Positions 21,341-34,340 of a stretch of DNA of 64,000 bases are shown here, piece by piece. Position 1 is the first letter of the stretch, and each line of letters opens with the position of its first letter. This DNA comes from Paralithodes platypus. Its lineage: Eukaryota; Arthropoda; Malacostraca; Decapoda; Lithodidae. The position numbers were made by a program, and so were the translations under genes. Location: positions 59,716,338-59,780,337 of the forward strand of contig CM064502.1 in the NCBI GenBank assembly GCA_032716605.1, given 5' to 3'. The notes below the pieces were generated by a model. That model was not told where the DNA came from, did not search any database, and saw only the letters and a list, made by a program, of their open reading frames with translations.

Positions 21341-21809
21341 GAGGACATCCAAGCCCAACCTACCAAAAAAAACCAATGCATAAAACAAAATTACGAATGA
21401 CAAAGACACAATGTAAACAAGAGAGTTTAATAAAAGAGTGAAAAACTGAGGAGTAGCTAAAAAGAACAGTTTTAACACATGCCCGTCATTCATAGTAATG
21501 CAAAAACATAGACTTGTCTGAAACCAAAAAGGTACTGTACCCAAAATCCCTTTTCTTCAAAAACCAACAAAAACACTGAACACAAGAACAAAACACAATT
21601 TTCAATGTGGCAAAAACACTTATGTACTGGAACAATACATAATCCCAAACTTGCAATCCAGTGTTGCAAACCCATACCCCCCCCCCCCTTTGTCAAAAAA
21701 AACAAAGGAAAAGAACGAGGGACAAGGGGGGAAGACCAGGGATCTTCGCCAGAGCACCAGGAAACACGACCCCCGAGAGCAATCACCGGCCGAGGGGGTC
21801 GAACACTGG

Positions 21810-23089
21810 ACACGGAGAGGTAGGAGGAGATGAAGGAATTGATAGAAGACCACAAAACCGCGGAGGCGAAGGCAGGGAAGGATCGACGTGGCAGGAACCG
21901 GAAGGAGGCAGCAAAGGATCTGACATCGCGCGCAGAACCCCTACAAACAGGGTGACGGGCACGAACGGTCCGACAAACGTGGCGGCCCAGCTGCACCTGC
22001 TAGAGCCTCCCACCTGTCCGAGGAGACACCCACACAGCAGTACCCGAAGGCGGCGCCACAGACGCAACAGAGGAGTGCAAGGCTGACACCGGGCACAACA
22101 CATGGCGAGGATGCCCACGCCGTAAAGCCTGGACGGCGAAAGGCTGGAAAACGGGGGCCTCCCTCCCATGCGTGGTAACAAAAGGTGGGGAGGAGGCGAA
22201 CGAGACGCCATGCAAGGACGGGGAGAATCGTACGCAGTCCCGGGGCCGTGACAATGCCGCTAGTGCAGACACCCGATCCCCAGTGGCCAGAGCGACAAGG
22301 AAGAGTGGACGCCCGAGCAACGGAACCGGCGTAGCGGCCCTTGTATACAGGGGGGAAGCCAGAAGGACCAGAGCCCGCCCCAGATCCCACAGCGGAGAGA
22401 CCTGGCGCGGAGGCGGTCGATCCCGGAAGGCAGCCGTCAGGAAGGAATCCAGCACCTGTGGCGGAACGACCAGCCCAGCGACGGACCCAAAGAACCCCCC
22501 GGACGGCAGACAAGTGGGTACGTATAGCGTCGACTGGAAAGCGACGTGTACGGAAGAGGTGAAACAAGGAGCGTAGGACGAGGGAAGGAGAGCCAACTGG
22601 CAGGCGAGTGGCCTGTAGCCACCTAGTAAAAAACCTCCAGCGGGACCCGTAAGGCCCCCAAGGAGAAGACGGCCAGGAACGCTGCAGGAAGTCAGTCAGG
22701 GCCCGGCCGGGGACCGGGAGCCACCGTGCCTCATGAACAAGCACGATGCGAAGGCCAAAGAGGTCCGCAGGACCCCAACCTAGCCCAAGTGGAAGCCGGA
22801 GACAGGTAGAGGGACCGGACCCGGGCACCACCGCGGCAACCGGGCGGACCAAGTCCGTGCCGGCCACAGAGGCGCGAGGAGCCAGACGCAGCCGTGGTAC
22901 AGCCGCAGCTTCGCGAAGGCTGGGCACATCAACAGCGCGTCTGGTGGCGGAAAGATGGATATCGACCGCCACCTGTACCAGGCGACCATGAAAGCGTCCG
23001 GACCCCCCCCGGAGCGCGAGGCCGGAGGGAGAGGTCCAGAGGCAACTGGCGCGGCACCCCCGATGCGAACAAGGCGACCTCCGGAACAC
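21810..23089 (-). pseudogene. DIRS tyrosine recombinase, copy 1
   Basis: The enzyme would recombine the circular DIRS DNA into the genome. In the minus frames, TRWLQATRLPVGSPSLVL (near 22560 in one frame) marks the SAM-like N-terminal domain, and the frame 22596-22000 has FLVALATGDRVSALAAL with the first catalytic Arg near 22272. After a frame change, RDVRSFAASF (near 21930-21900) corresponds to the HxxR box with His replaced by Arg, and SINSFISSYLS (near 21820) carries the catalytic Tyr. Frame breaks and the lost His suggest it is inactive. Confidence 0.7.
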
Positions 23090-23090
23090 C

Positions 23091-24572
23091 TCAGGAAGCC
23101 GCGAGGTCGGCGAACACAGTCCGTTTCATCGCCCATTCTACAAGAACGCCCTGCCCTCTCGACAGGGCGGCCGCCCAAAGGGTGGCAGGCCCGGGCAGGG
23201 AGGAGGCATGCAAGGAGAAGGGGTGTCGGTCCGCGAGGAAGAACAACTCCACCGAGACCCCTAATAGAGTCAACGACCTGGAGGACCCCCGCATAAGGAA
23301 ACAGGGGACAGCTTGTCTGAGTGTCCAACCCGAAGGCCACCGACTCACCCCGAAGGGCCAGCGCGTGGTCCCGCAGGAAGAACAAAGGAACCAACAATCC
23401 GAGGGCATAGACAGGTAAGAGGAGGGAGACCCACCCATCTGCCGGGAAGTGGACGTCCCAGGTTCGATTGGGAACCTCACCCAACCTCGCTCGACGTATC
23501 TGTGGTTACCCAGACCGTCGGCGGGGGGGGGCGGTCCAGGGCACAGCCGCAGAGAGCGAGCCCCGAGCAACCCAGCGACCGAAGCGTCGGCGAACGGTAC
23601 GCGGGAGCGGCAGGAGCCGATCCATAGGGGCAACGGAAACACCGCGGTGCCCATGAGGAGGAGGCGGCGTAGCCAGAGGCTCCCTAAGGGAAGGGGCAGA
23701 GCGGCCCAATGCAGCGAACCCACGAACGAGTCCCAGAGCCACCCCGGGAGGGAGACCGAGTGCAACACGGCGAGGACCGTCCACCGAAGGTGCACCGCGG
23801 CCGGCAGACCCCGGGTCACCGTAGCGCCGGACAAAACCCATGCGAGACCGACCCATGGCACGACACGCGACGGGGTCAAGCGTGACTTGGGAACATCGAA
23901 GGGGAACCCTAACCGTGCGATGCGAACGACTGTGAGGGCGTCGCCAATGCACAGGCCTAGGGCGTCGGAAACTACCAACCAAACGGCCAAGGAAAACAGG
24001 AGCTGGAGCCCGCTCCTGAGGAGAGGACCCAGAGCCTGCCCCACCAGTGCGGAGAAGATCTGCGGCGCGATGTGGAGACCGAAGGGAAGGCCGTCGAACA
24101 GGAACACACGATCGGAAGTCCGAACGGCCAAGAATCGCTGGAAGCGAGGATGGAGAGGAACGAGCCAAGACACATCCTGGAGGGCCAGCGACACTACCCA
24201 CGACAGAGGGCACAGGGCCAGGCGTACCAGGGGTACCGGCAGCATCCGAAACCGTGTGTGCACGATGTGCCCGTTGAGGGCCAACAGATCCACCACCGGT
24301 CGCATCGCGTCGCAGGTCGGCGACGGAACCAGAAAGACACGGGAGAGGAAAACCGGGTGACCGGCGGTCAACTCCCTCGACGCTACCCAGCTCGGGCATG
24401 GAAGTGAACACGTGGGCCACCTCTGAAGAGATGGGCCGTTGTCGGTGACAAGAGCGGAGTGGGGGTCTGGACGTCCACCTCCAGGTGAGACCCCTCCGCG
24501 CAACCCGCCGCCCCCAACGTCCCTCGCGGCTACCGAGGGGCGCCAGTGGGCGAAAACAACCCGAGGGAGCAC
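23091..24572 (-). pseudogene. DIRS reverse transcriptase-RNase H, copy 1
   Basis: A 493-codon open frame on the minus strand. Reverse transcriptase motifs are VFLVPSPTCDAMRPVVDL (residues near 80), FRMLPVPLV, VVSLALQDVSW (motif A Asp) and LFDGLPFGLHIAPQIF. Where DIRS enzymes carry a DD catalytic box, this copy reads LAVWLVVSDALGLC (near 23990), so both Asp are lost. RNase H follows with FADASVAG (near 23580). Its later motifs (DNQT-like, and PGPATLWAAALSR at the end) are partly in this frame and partly in the frame 23484-22780. It is related to ORF2 of other DIRS elements and is inactive by its missing catalytic pair. Confidence 0.75.
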
Positions 24573-25299
24573 CAGAAAAACGCGAGTAGGAGGGTAGCGA
24601 CAACTCCGGTCCGGCCATTACAATAGAATGCAAAGCGAGAAGGAGACACAAGGGAGGGGCGGCGAAAGCCCAGAGAACCTACACATAGTGTTGACGTGGA
24701 GGTATACCAAAAACCCCGGTAGGGGGCGTGGCGTGGAAAAGCGTGCATGAGACGCCGACGTTTGACCTCCTCTAATAAACCCCCAACCGCAGCACCAACC
24801 TCAGTCGAAAAAGGGCGGGCAACACCCCAACCCCAGGCCCGTCCGGCGGCGGGCTGACTCGCCGTCGAAGGGCGGCCGTAAGTGGTAAGGCCGGCCAGCC
24901 CCGACCACGGCGGGGATGAAAGGGGCAAGAACAGAACAGTGCGAGGGCGGAACCGACAGCAGCTGGCCTGCAACGTCCGCAGTTCCCGTGCGGCCCGTGC
25001 AAGGGCCGGCATCACTTGCAGCAGCACGCCGCGAAGAGGAACGCGGCAAGTAAAAGGACGGGGACTGAGAAGACCCCGCGGCGCTAGGCACAGGCGCGTC
25101 GGTTGCGTGACTTAAGCAGGGTCCGCAACGACACAGCGCGTCGTCGCGTGTCGGAAGCGTAGGTGGCGCGGGCCGACAGAGAAGCGTAGCATTCCGCAAG
25201 GCATACCTGCCTAAAAAAAAAAAAAAACGACGTAATATTAGCGCGAGAGTACGAACAAACCCCCTGTCACGAATGATCCAAGGGGGCCCGGCCACGGCA

Positions 25300-28200
25300 G
25301 AAGCGAGGACCGTTAACCGGTCGGCGTTGTCCGAGTTGCCCGGCGCACAAAACCACCGCCTTCAGCTCTGGGGGGGGTGGGGGGGGGAGGGGTGGGGGGG
25401 GGTGGAGGGAACCAACGACAGACGGGAACCGTCGAGCCGAAGGTGGAGTCCCCGCTGAACGCGAAGAGGAAAAGGGGTCCCAAACCCTCCCGAAGAAATC
25501 GCCTGGCGCAAGGGAGACGCTTCGAAAGAGCCGCAGGTGGTGGTGTAAGCAGGGGGGAGCGTCTGGAGTAGGAACCTAAAGACAAGACAATAAGTCCGTC
25601 ACCCTCTGTCGCAAGGGAAAAACCGTTGGCGACAGAGGGCTGATCCGGGTGAGAGAAGAAACGGGATAGCAAGGTATAACACATTTCAAGAGCGGAGCAA
25701 AAAAAAAAAGCTCTTATCCAAGGACCAGAACGCGCCGTCCAACCAAAACGCCGACAGACAGCAAGAGGATACAAAATCACTGATGACTCCGGGGGAGGGA
25801 CTGAAGGAGAGCCGTCGACGGACATCTGTGGTGTGGGAAGTCGGAGGGAGGCGCTCAGCAAACCAGGCCTCCAATGGGAGAGGGTGGACCGAGCAGGAGG
25901 TGATGGGCTAAGGGCGCAAATGGCACGTACCGTCGTCTTCGCACAAACCTGGTCCCCATAGGAGGACAGACGCCGTCAACACAGCCATTGACTGAACAGC
26001 CGGTAATGATGTCATGCGGCTGAAGTCTGGCAGGAAGGGAAAAAAAGAGCGGTAGGCCTGCAGAAGGGAGGTGGACCGGTACAGGGGTTAGTTAGTGGTG
26101 AGGCGCTGAGTTATGGAGAAAATGTGTACACCAAGCGCAAGAAAAGTGCGAGAAGAAGGGAGGTCTTGCATCGACTCCAAGCGCGGCCGTAAACGATGGT
26201 GGTCGTGAACACCGACCCAGCCCTGCATAGCCGAGCAATCGTGATCCCTGAGAGAGGCAACGCCCCCCCCCCAAGATTTGTCCGGCTCGCATGGGCGAGC
26301 GTGAGGGCTGGAGCGAGACCCACGACACAGAACCAGCAGCGTCTGCGGAATCCGCAAGTGAAGGCGAGCGACGGGACACGGTTTGTGTCGCCGTTGATAA
26401 GGGACTCGTCCCCCCAAGATCAACGAAACGGGGACCCCGAGGGGGAAACAGCCAACCAGCCCCCAATGCTTCCAGCGACGACGTCAGCCTTGGGGCCGTG
26501 ATTAAAGGGCAATGGACCCCGAAAACCTCGCGAGAACCCCACCGAGGCAAAGAGGAGGGGTACCCCGCTCCTGGCGAGACTGGTAAGTGAATGGTCAGGA
26601 AGAGAAGAATGAGGAGGTAGCGAAAGGACGACGGGATGTGAGGAAGGCTGGCCCGGTGAAAGGAGGCTCGTGTCTGATGTGTGCAGTCCGCCGAGGGGGT
26701 AACAGAGCAAGGATCCCCCATGGGTTGCTGAGATATAACGACAGGGAGCTCGGCCCGACACCGACGCACACAATCTCACAAAGAAAAGCTGTTGAGGTGA
26801 AAAACAAAGATCTGCGAGAGCGTGAAAACACAGGGCAACTTGTGTCGGAGGAGGGATATAGGAGTACCCTCCACCGTGGGGACAGAGGACCAGTTTAGAA
26901 GGAAGAATTGGCCAGCTGATCGCAGGTGAAGTAATTAGAATCAACCGACAATCCGTGGGGGGTCCAGAGGGTCCCCTCCTGGCCAGTGTAGGATGATGGA
27001 GCAGAGGGCCCAGCTACAGCATGAACAACGGTGCGCGCGGAGAGGACAAACGGAAGAGGAAGTCGTCTTGGGCTGGTGAAGCGGCGGAAGGGAGTAGAGC
27101 CCCTATCCGTAGAGGCCAGGAGGAGGGCGCACAGGGGCAGAGCACTCTAACCCCGGCCTCGAAAGGGCGAGAACCATGACGTATGGCGATGGGCTTCGTC
27201 AAGTGTGCGATCAGGAGGACGCGAGGGGCAGTAGATGAGTGGACGGACGAGGAGCGAGCGAAATAGCGTGGGACGTGAGCTGGAGGACCCCCCCGGAGGG
27301 GGGGGGGGAGGGGGAAAAAAAAAAAAGGGAAAAAAAAAAAAGGGGGAATAAAAAAAAAATTGGGACGACCGGGGGGCTAAGCGGGACCCAGGGGAGAGGG
27401 CCCGAGCAGGGAGAGGGCCACGTAACGGGCCTTCAGTCGGTGTCAGGGATACCCATGGCGACGCGGATGGAAAAAAACCGGTCCGTCAACAAAGGCCGGG
27501 GAACGGTGGCCCACAATTCCCTAATGTGGCGGGAAGACCATCGTCCACACCGACGAGAAGGGAAGCAGGCGGCCACAGCCCGCCGCCGGATGCACCAGTG
27601 CCATGGAGTCAATTCACATCTGCACCATGCCAGACACGTGCCACACAGAGCAGGGAGGTAGGCCGTAGAGGACACACAGAGCGAGTAGGCGCAAGCAGGA
27701 CTTGTTTCTCTCCAAGCACGGGGAGGCCGACAACCAAGGGCGAAAGCAAGGGCAGGCCTACCTGCACTAGAAGAAGCACACAGGCCATAACTCATCAGCA
27801 CGTCGTGAAGGTGAGTAAGTGGAGAGAATTTCCAAGAGAGAACCACGGAAGGATTCATGGTGGAAACAGGAACACACATGCAAAGCAGGTATCCGTACTC
27901 ACCGCTAAACTGGGAGCACAGAGGTAGGTGAGGAGGGCGGGCCGAGGCGGCAGAGCACTAGAGCAGAAGAACCTCCAAGATGGTGAGAAAGTGTTTAACC
28001 ACCAGCGCAACGTCTTACGATGCAAGCTGATACCTATAACAGGGCCAGTAAAGTGCATACATTACACATTAGGGGTATCAGGCAACAAGATGACTATGCA
28101 AAAAAAAAAAAAAAAAAAAAAAAAAACAAGTCCACCCCCCCCGCAATAGTGAAAGCAAACGTATTGACCGGTCAAATATGTTGGCGGGCCCAATGTAGGC

Positions 28201-28960
28201 ATAACCGAATATCCGACACCACCCCCTCCCGCAATTTTGCTGGGACCGCCCCAACCGATCTCCGCCAAATTTGCGGGGATCCGAAACGTCCCAGAGGACC
28301 GAATCGAGCTCCCCGCAAAATTCGCGGGACCGGGCCGAGATGGTCCCGGCCGTTCCGAAAAAAGCGAGAGGAGCGTCTAGGGAATACCAAAAAAATGTGC
28401 CACACCAAAAAACTGCGTCATCCTTCCTTATGGAAACTCTCAAGCAATGATGGCCATCAAGCTGAGGCAGTGTCTTCCTGTGAATTTATCCCTGAGCTCC
28501 AACCGGTAAATGGAGAGGCAAGTGAATACACGAGACCAGGGAGAGAGGAGTCACATCCCCCCAGGAACCACGCAACCCACAGAGATAGAAGCAAAGCCCA
28601 TGAGAGAGAAGTGGCAGTGAAGGGTAGGTTTCGCACAAACATTGGCCCCCGTGGGGTACCCCCTGGATTGGGCAAAAGTACTATGAAAGGATGGAGGTGC
28701 CACAGGAAGAGAAAACGAAAACCAGTAAATGAAACTGGTGAAAAAAAGGGTGGCCTAGGCCCGTGACCGCAGAGAATGTTTGTCTCAGGTGGCGAAAGAA
28801 CCCGGTGTGGTGTGAAGGAGGGGCCGCCCGTGGGGTACCCCTTGGAGTAGTTCACGAAACCACCAAGTCGCCCAGGCCCTTGAGACACAGTGCAGGCTCG
28901 CAAGGGGGGACCTAAACGGGAATAAACGCTTAATAATGCGGCCGTACACAAACTCGACAA
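25300..28960 (-). pseudogene. DIRS gag-like region and 5' leader, copy 1
   Basis: Upstream of the polymerase on the minus strand lie several broken frames (26769-26092, 26944-26420, 27879-27433, 28960-28457), rich in Ser, Pro and Arg, with no universal motif. Position and comparison with copy 2, where a cleaner stretch reads DAAALEAMQESPLSRFL (near 36300), support a gag-like structural protein. A and G homopolymer runs at 27300-27360 and 28101-28126 break the frames. At 28226-28331 three near-palindromes of the ccgcaaatttgcgg type precede the coding part. Confidence 0.45.
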
Positions 28961-29395
28961 ACAGCACCGCCACCAAGGGCGAAATTCTCAGATTGTTTTA
29001 ACGCAACGGCTACACCTCGCTATGAAAACATGAAAACTCATAGGGGCATAGTCCAATTCCTGAATGATAAAACGAGCTAGGCTAAAGTTTAAGCTAAAAG
29101 CTAAACTATGCCCAGACTAACCAGGAAAAAAGACTATGAAAAGAGAAATGAATGAAACCAATATATACGAGGAACGCCAGCTCGCCCCTTGTAACCTTTC
29201 GGTAGGCTTATTTCCACACGCGTCGTCCAATTATACACACTTAGGAGCCGACATTTAACGTGTGCCCCTAGATCAAACGTAACATGCTGTCTAACTAAAA
29301 GAAGGCCAGATAAGCCGAAACGAACCTAAACATGGTGAATTAAAGGAGCACAACAAAAGCGACTTCATTTCAATGGAGCGCGTGAAAAAATGAGT

Positions 29396-29741
29396 TGACA
29401 AGAGAGGGTCGGCCGTCATTGAGCGCAACAAGTGTCGATCAGGGATCTTGCACATGACGGAACAACGGCGATGGTGGCCTTAAGTCGGAAGTTAACTAAG
29501 GTAAACGCCCTTTTTTCTTTCTCTTCTATGCTTTTTTTCACCTTCGGTGGTAGTTTTGAGTTAATGTACAATTGTTCCTCCCCATAGAGCAAGATAATTG
29601 AGGAGACTCCGTAGACGGTTTCTTTTAACCGTGCGGTTGGGGAAAAATGGACGACATAAGTCAGTCAAATAGACAAGTCGTGCATTTTTGGCAATTAGGT
29701 TAATAGCCTTGGCGTTGTATTTGCCAAGACTACTAACAAAT
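29396..29741. repeat. DIRS copy 1 right inverted terminal repeat
   Basis: About 345 bp, complementary to the left repeat, ending ccaagactactaacaaat at 29724-29741. It is more diverged than the ICR is from its partner. Confidence 0.8.
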
Positions 29742-30067
29742 ATAGCTCACCCTTAAGTATGGGTTAAATCAATATCCTAATTACGATACCACAGATAATA
29801 CAAAAACCATCAAACTAACTATTAAAAAAATATAGGCTAATATAACCATGATAAAAACTAATCATGGATCGGGGATTCCTATTAACTGTATAAAAATTAG
29901 ATAGCTAATATCAGTACAGAAAGTACAATGACAGATCAAATTATGTGACAGTACGTACTGTGTGTACCGAAGATAATCTCTAATAATATTTTATCCAAAA
30001 TTCCTCTCAATAATTCATTAGTACAGGTACATCATGTTACCCGCAGGTACTCCTACACACATTGGGA
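29742..30067. other. AT-rich spacer between the two DIRS copies
   Basis: No coding frame or element termini were seen. Its low GC separates the two GC-rich elements. Confidence 0.5.
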
Positions 30068-30533
30068 ATTGGGAGGTTTTTGTGAACGATACCTCCCAAC
30101 CTATCCAAATTAGGAAAAACCTAGCTCAAAAAATTTGGTAGTAGTCTTGGGAAAATCCAACGTCAAGGCTATTAACCTAATTGCAAGTGGACGACTTTGT
30201 CTCTTTGACATATAAAAAGCAATATGTCGTACATTCCAATGCGGTTAAAAACGAAAACACGTCTAGAGTCTACGCCGTATCTTGCTCTAGGAGACGTTTG
30301 TACATTAAACGGCAAACTACCACCGGAAGGTGCGGAAAAAAGTATAGAAGAGAAGAAAAAGGGGTTTACCTTAGTTTACCGGTGCTCAAGGCCCATCCCG
30401 TGTTCCGGGTCATGGCGCAGATGCCCTGTCGAACTGTGCGCATGAAGCGACCCTCTCTTGGTCATCACATCTCACGTCAGCATAAGGAAACGCGGATGGG
30501 CAAGGGGTCCCGGCGTGAGGGAGGGTATTATGT

Positions 30534-30655
30534 ACTTGGATTTTCCAAGACTACTACCAAATAGTAGGTTTTCCTCATTTGGTAGGTTGGGGAGGTACGT
30601 AACATCAACCTCCCAATTTGGTTAGTAGTCTTGGCAAATCCAACGTTCAAGGCTG
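30534..30655. repeat. DIRS copy 2 internal complementary region
   Basis: It is built as in copy 1: a complement of the left tip (ttggattttccaagactact onward) joined to a right-tip complement (ttagtagtcttggcaaatcc). Confidence 0.7.
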
Positions 30656-31226
30656 CATAACAAATAGGAGGTAGGACATCCAAGCCCAACATTCCAAAAA
30701 AAAAAAACCAAAAAAACAAAAACAATGCCATAAGACAAAATTATGTGAATGGAACAAATGAAACACAATTTAAACAAGAGAGTTTACTAAAAGAGTGAAA
30801 AACTGAGGAGTAGCTAAAACAAGAGCAGTTTTAAAAAAAGCCGTGCCACGTCATTCATGAGTAATGCAAAACCATCGACTGTCGTACTTAAACCAAAAGT
30901 AACTGTTGTAAACACAAAATCCCTTTTCTTCCAAAACAGAAACAAAAACATGGATCCCCAAATAAAACACAATTTTCAATGAGAAGGCAACACTCACACT
31001 TATGTTACTGTACATACATATACATAATCCCAAACTGTTGCAATCAATCAGTGGAAATTGGCAAACCCGTACTTCCCTCCCAAAACCCCTTTTCTAAAGA
31101 AAACAAAGTAAAGAAAGAGGGTTGACTAGGGGGGAAGACCAGGCAACTTCGCTAGAGCCCTCAGGAAAACACGACTCCCGAGAGCTATCACAGTGCCGAT
31201 GGGGTCTAACAATGGACATGGAAGCT

Positions 31227-31326
31227 ACCCGTGAACGACCGCAGCAGTGCAACACTGTACTGAAGCTGTATACAACAGGCATGAGTTTGCCTTTTTTCAA
31301 GATCTACTGTAAGAAAACTGTAAGAT
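31227..31326 (+). mobile_element. 3' tail of the CR1-like LINE inserted in DIRS copy 2
   Basis: These 100 bases match the end of the LINE at 4640-8915 (gtgaacgaccgcagcagtgc, ggcatgagtttgcc, gatctactgtaagaa). The same place in DIRS copy 1 (near 21820) has no such sequence. It is a very short 5'-truncated insertion. Confidence 0.7.
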
Positions 31327-31479
31327 GGAGAGTAGGGAGTGAGACGAAGGTATGGACAGAAGACTCACAAACCCGCCGAGGCGAGCGTGGGTGTCAGGGC
31401 AAACCAGAACGAGTCTTGCAGGGACCGTTAAGTGAGGCCAGCAAAAAGGATCGCAACATCGTGCGCAGAACCCCGACAA

Positions 31480-32300
31480 GCAGGGTTACTGTGCACGAAT
31501 GACCCGACAAATGTGGCGTCCTATCTGTACCTTCGAGAGCCTACCCACCAGTCCGAGGAGACACCCACACAGCAAGTGACCCGAAGTCGGAGCCACAGAC
31601 TCAACATAAGGAGTGCAAGGCCTGCATCCGTGGGACAACACATGGTGAGTATGCCCATCGCTTTAAAGCCTGGATGGTGAAAGGCTTGAGAAACGTGGGT
31701 CTCAGCTCTCATTCTTGGCAACAAAATGAGGGAGGAGGGGGCTAACGTGACGACATTCCAAGGACGGGGAGAAGCGCAATGCATTCCTTGTACCGAGACG
31801 CCGAAAACGCAAAACACAGCGACATGTGCAGCTAGTTTCCGAGAACACCCCTATATCCCACAGTTGGCCAGAGCGACAGAGGAAGAAGTGTTACGCTCCA
31901 GCATCTGAACCAGGTGTAGTATCCCGTGTATATGTGTGTTGTGAAGCCAGAAGGTCCAGAGCAACAGCCCCAGATCGCCACTGAGGATGGATCTGGCGAC
32001 ATGAGGCGGTCGCTTCCCTGAAGGCAGCCTTCATGAAGGAATCCAGCCTTCACTTCGGTGAAACGACCAGCCCAGTGGACGACTCAAAGACCTCCCCGAT
32101 GGCAGACATGTGGTTACGTATAGTGTTGACTTGAAAGCGACGTGTACGGAAGAGGTGAAACAAGTAGTGTTAGGACGAGGGAAGGCGAGCTAACCGTCCC
32201 CCTGGCGAGTGTCCCTGTATCCACCGTATTAAAAGACCTCCAGTGGAAAACCCCTTCCCCCCACTCGTAAGTCCCCCCAAGTTCGAAGACGTCCATGAAC
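31480..32300 (-). pseudogene. DIRS tyrosine recombinase, copy 2
   Basis: The nucleotide sequence is parallel to the recombinase of copy 1 (for example cgacaaatgtggcgtcctat against cgacaaacgtggcggcccag), but the frames are too broken to read the catalytic residues. Confidence 0.5.
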
Positions 32301-32829
32301 GCTTCAGGAAGTCAGTCAGGTCCCGTCCGTTGGACTGGGAGTCCAACCGTGCCTCACGAACATCCACGATGCGAAGGCCAACGAGGTCCGCAGGTCGCCA
32401 AACCTGGCTCAAGTGGAAGTTTGAGAGTAGGGAGAGGGACCCTGGTACTCGTGGCAACCCACCGCTTCAACTGGGAGTACAACAAGCCTTGGGCCGGCCA
32501 CAGAGGATTCCGCTATGAGCCAGACTCTGCCGCGGTACAGCCGCAGCCTCAGCGAGGACTTTGGGGCATCATCAACAGTGCGTCCTGGTGGCGGAAATAT
32601 GTATATTTCGACTGCCACCTGTTCGCAGTCTTCCATTAAAGCGTCTGGGGGGGGGGGGGGGGATGGGGGGCCCGACCCCCCTCCGGAGTACGAGTCCGGA
32701 GTGGATAGGTTACTGAGGCAACTTGCGACGTCTCCTTGCGATGGCGAAATCGAAGTCGACCTCCCGGAACACCCCAGGAAAGCTGCGAGGTCGTCGCATA
32801 CAGTCCTGTTTCATTGCCCATGTCTACAA

Positions 32830-34340
32830 GACCGCCCTGTCCTCTCAGCGACCAGGGCGTGCCGCCCATAGGTTGGCAGTCCCCCCGGGCAGGTAGGGAG
32901 GCGTGCATGGAGATGTTGTGTCGGTGTCGCGAGGAAGAACAACTTCTCTGCGATCCCCAACAGAGTCAAAGACCTGGAGGACCCCTGGCTTTTTGGATAC
33001 AGTGGACAGCTGTCTGATTGTCCATCGCTTTAAGGGCCACCGACTTTCCCGCCGAATGACCAGCGCGTGGTCCCTCAGGAAGAACAAAGGGATACCCACA
33101 ATTTCGAGGGCACATTGCATGTGTAAGGTGGTGTGTGTCCCAACCCATCTGCCGTTGATGTTGAATGTCCCAGGTTGGATTGGGTAACGCCCACCCTACC
33201 ACCAGCGCGTCGACGCATCTGGTATCTCTACCCAGATCCGTCGGCGGGGGGGCGGTCCCAGGGCACCCGTAAGCCGCAGAGAGCGTGCCCCGAGCAGACC
33301 CATGTGTCCTAAGTGTCTGTGCAATGGTAGCTCGGGATCGGGCATGAGGGCCCCGATCCATGGGGGCCAACGGAAACAAAACCTTGTTGCCCATGAGTAT
33401 TAGGCGGCGCAGCCTGAGCCTCCCTAAAGGGAATTGGTCAGAGCGGACCCAATTTCCAGTGAACCCACTAACGAGTCCCAGATCCTCCTTCGTGAGGGAG
33501 ACCGAGTGCAACACGGTCGAAGAGACCTTCCTGCGAAGTTTCACCCGCGTGGTGGTTGGCGTGACTCTTGGTCCCCGTCGCGTTGGAACAAAATCCCATT
33601 CCGAGAACCATACCCACGTCACGACACGACTCGACGGGAGGGTCCATTCGTGACTTGGGAATATTGACTTTGTAACCCTAACTGTGTGATGTTGTTCGAA
33701 CTAACGTGAGGGGTGTCCCGTGGACCGCACTGTTTCTAGGGTAGTCCTAGAAACTATCGAACCAGTCGTCCAAGTTAAAACAGGATCTGGAGGCCCGCCC
33801 GCTGAGGAGATGATCCAGAGCCTGCTTTACCAGTTAATTCAGAGAAGATCCGCGGCGGCGATGTATTGAGACCTGCAGGGAAGTCTGTCGAACATGAACA
33901 CACGATCGGAAGTCTGAACGGCCCACAAGAATCGCTGGAAAACGAGGGATGGATGGAACGTGCCAATATCGCTACCTTGAGGTCCAGCGACACTACCCCC
34001 ACGACAGAGGTCGCAGGGCCAGTCGTGACCTGGTGCAAGTTTTTCACGTCGAGCATCCGAAACCGGGTTGTGTTCACGAGTGTCCCCGGTTGAGGGCCGA
34101 CAGATCCACCACCGGTTCCGCATCGCGTCGCATTCCTTCTTCGTGTACACGAGAAAACCACGGGAGAGGAAAACCGGTGTGACCGGCTTTCACCTCCACT
34201 TGTACTATTCACCTTGCTGCCCCTTCTTGCATGGATGTAATCACGGTCAAAAACGGTCACACCGATCCGAAGAGGACAGGCCTGGACTTCGTTGACAAGA
34301 GCTGAGTGGGGGTCTGGTACTTTCCATCTCCAGGTTTAGA
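32830..34340 (-). pseudogene. DIRS reverse transcriptase-RNase H, copy 2
   Basis: RNase H motifs are clearer than in copy 1: KAMDNQTAVHCIQKARG (near 33010) and YLPGGTANLWAARPGR (near 32860). The reverse transcriptase shows TSDRVFMFDRLPCRSQYI (near 33880). At about 33765 a shifted frame reads LDDW, so this copy retains the DD box that copy 1 has lost. Frame breaks every 100-200 bases prevent translation. Confidence 0.65.

Larger units (their letters stand above)
20799..29741 (-). mobile_element. DIRS1-like tyrosine-recombinase retrotransposon, copy 1
   Basis: The element has both inverted terminal repeats (left 20799-21147, right 29396-29741), an internal complementary region (21211-21340) and minus-strand coding for gag-like protein, reverse transcriptase, RNase H and tyrosine recombinase. 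This is the diagnostic DIRS layout: such elements replicate through a circular intermediate and integrate by recombinase, leaving no target duplication. The interior is clearly GC-richer than the flanks. Coding frames contain many single-base breaks. A Dam-like methyltransferase, present in some DIRS elements, was not recognised. Confidence 0.85.

Noticed and set aside
23449..24360. Plus-strand frame of 303 codons rich in Arg, Thr and Gly
   Set aside because: It is antisense to the DIRS reverse transcriptase, shows no motifs and is explained by high GC.
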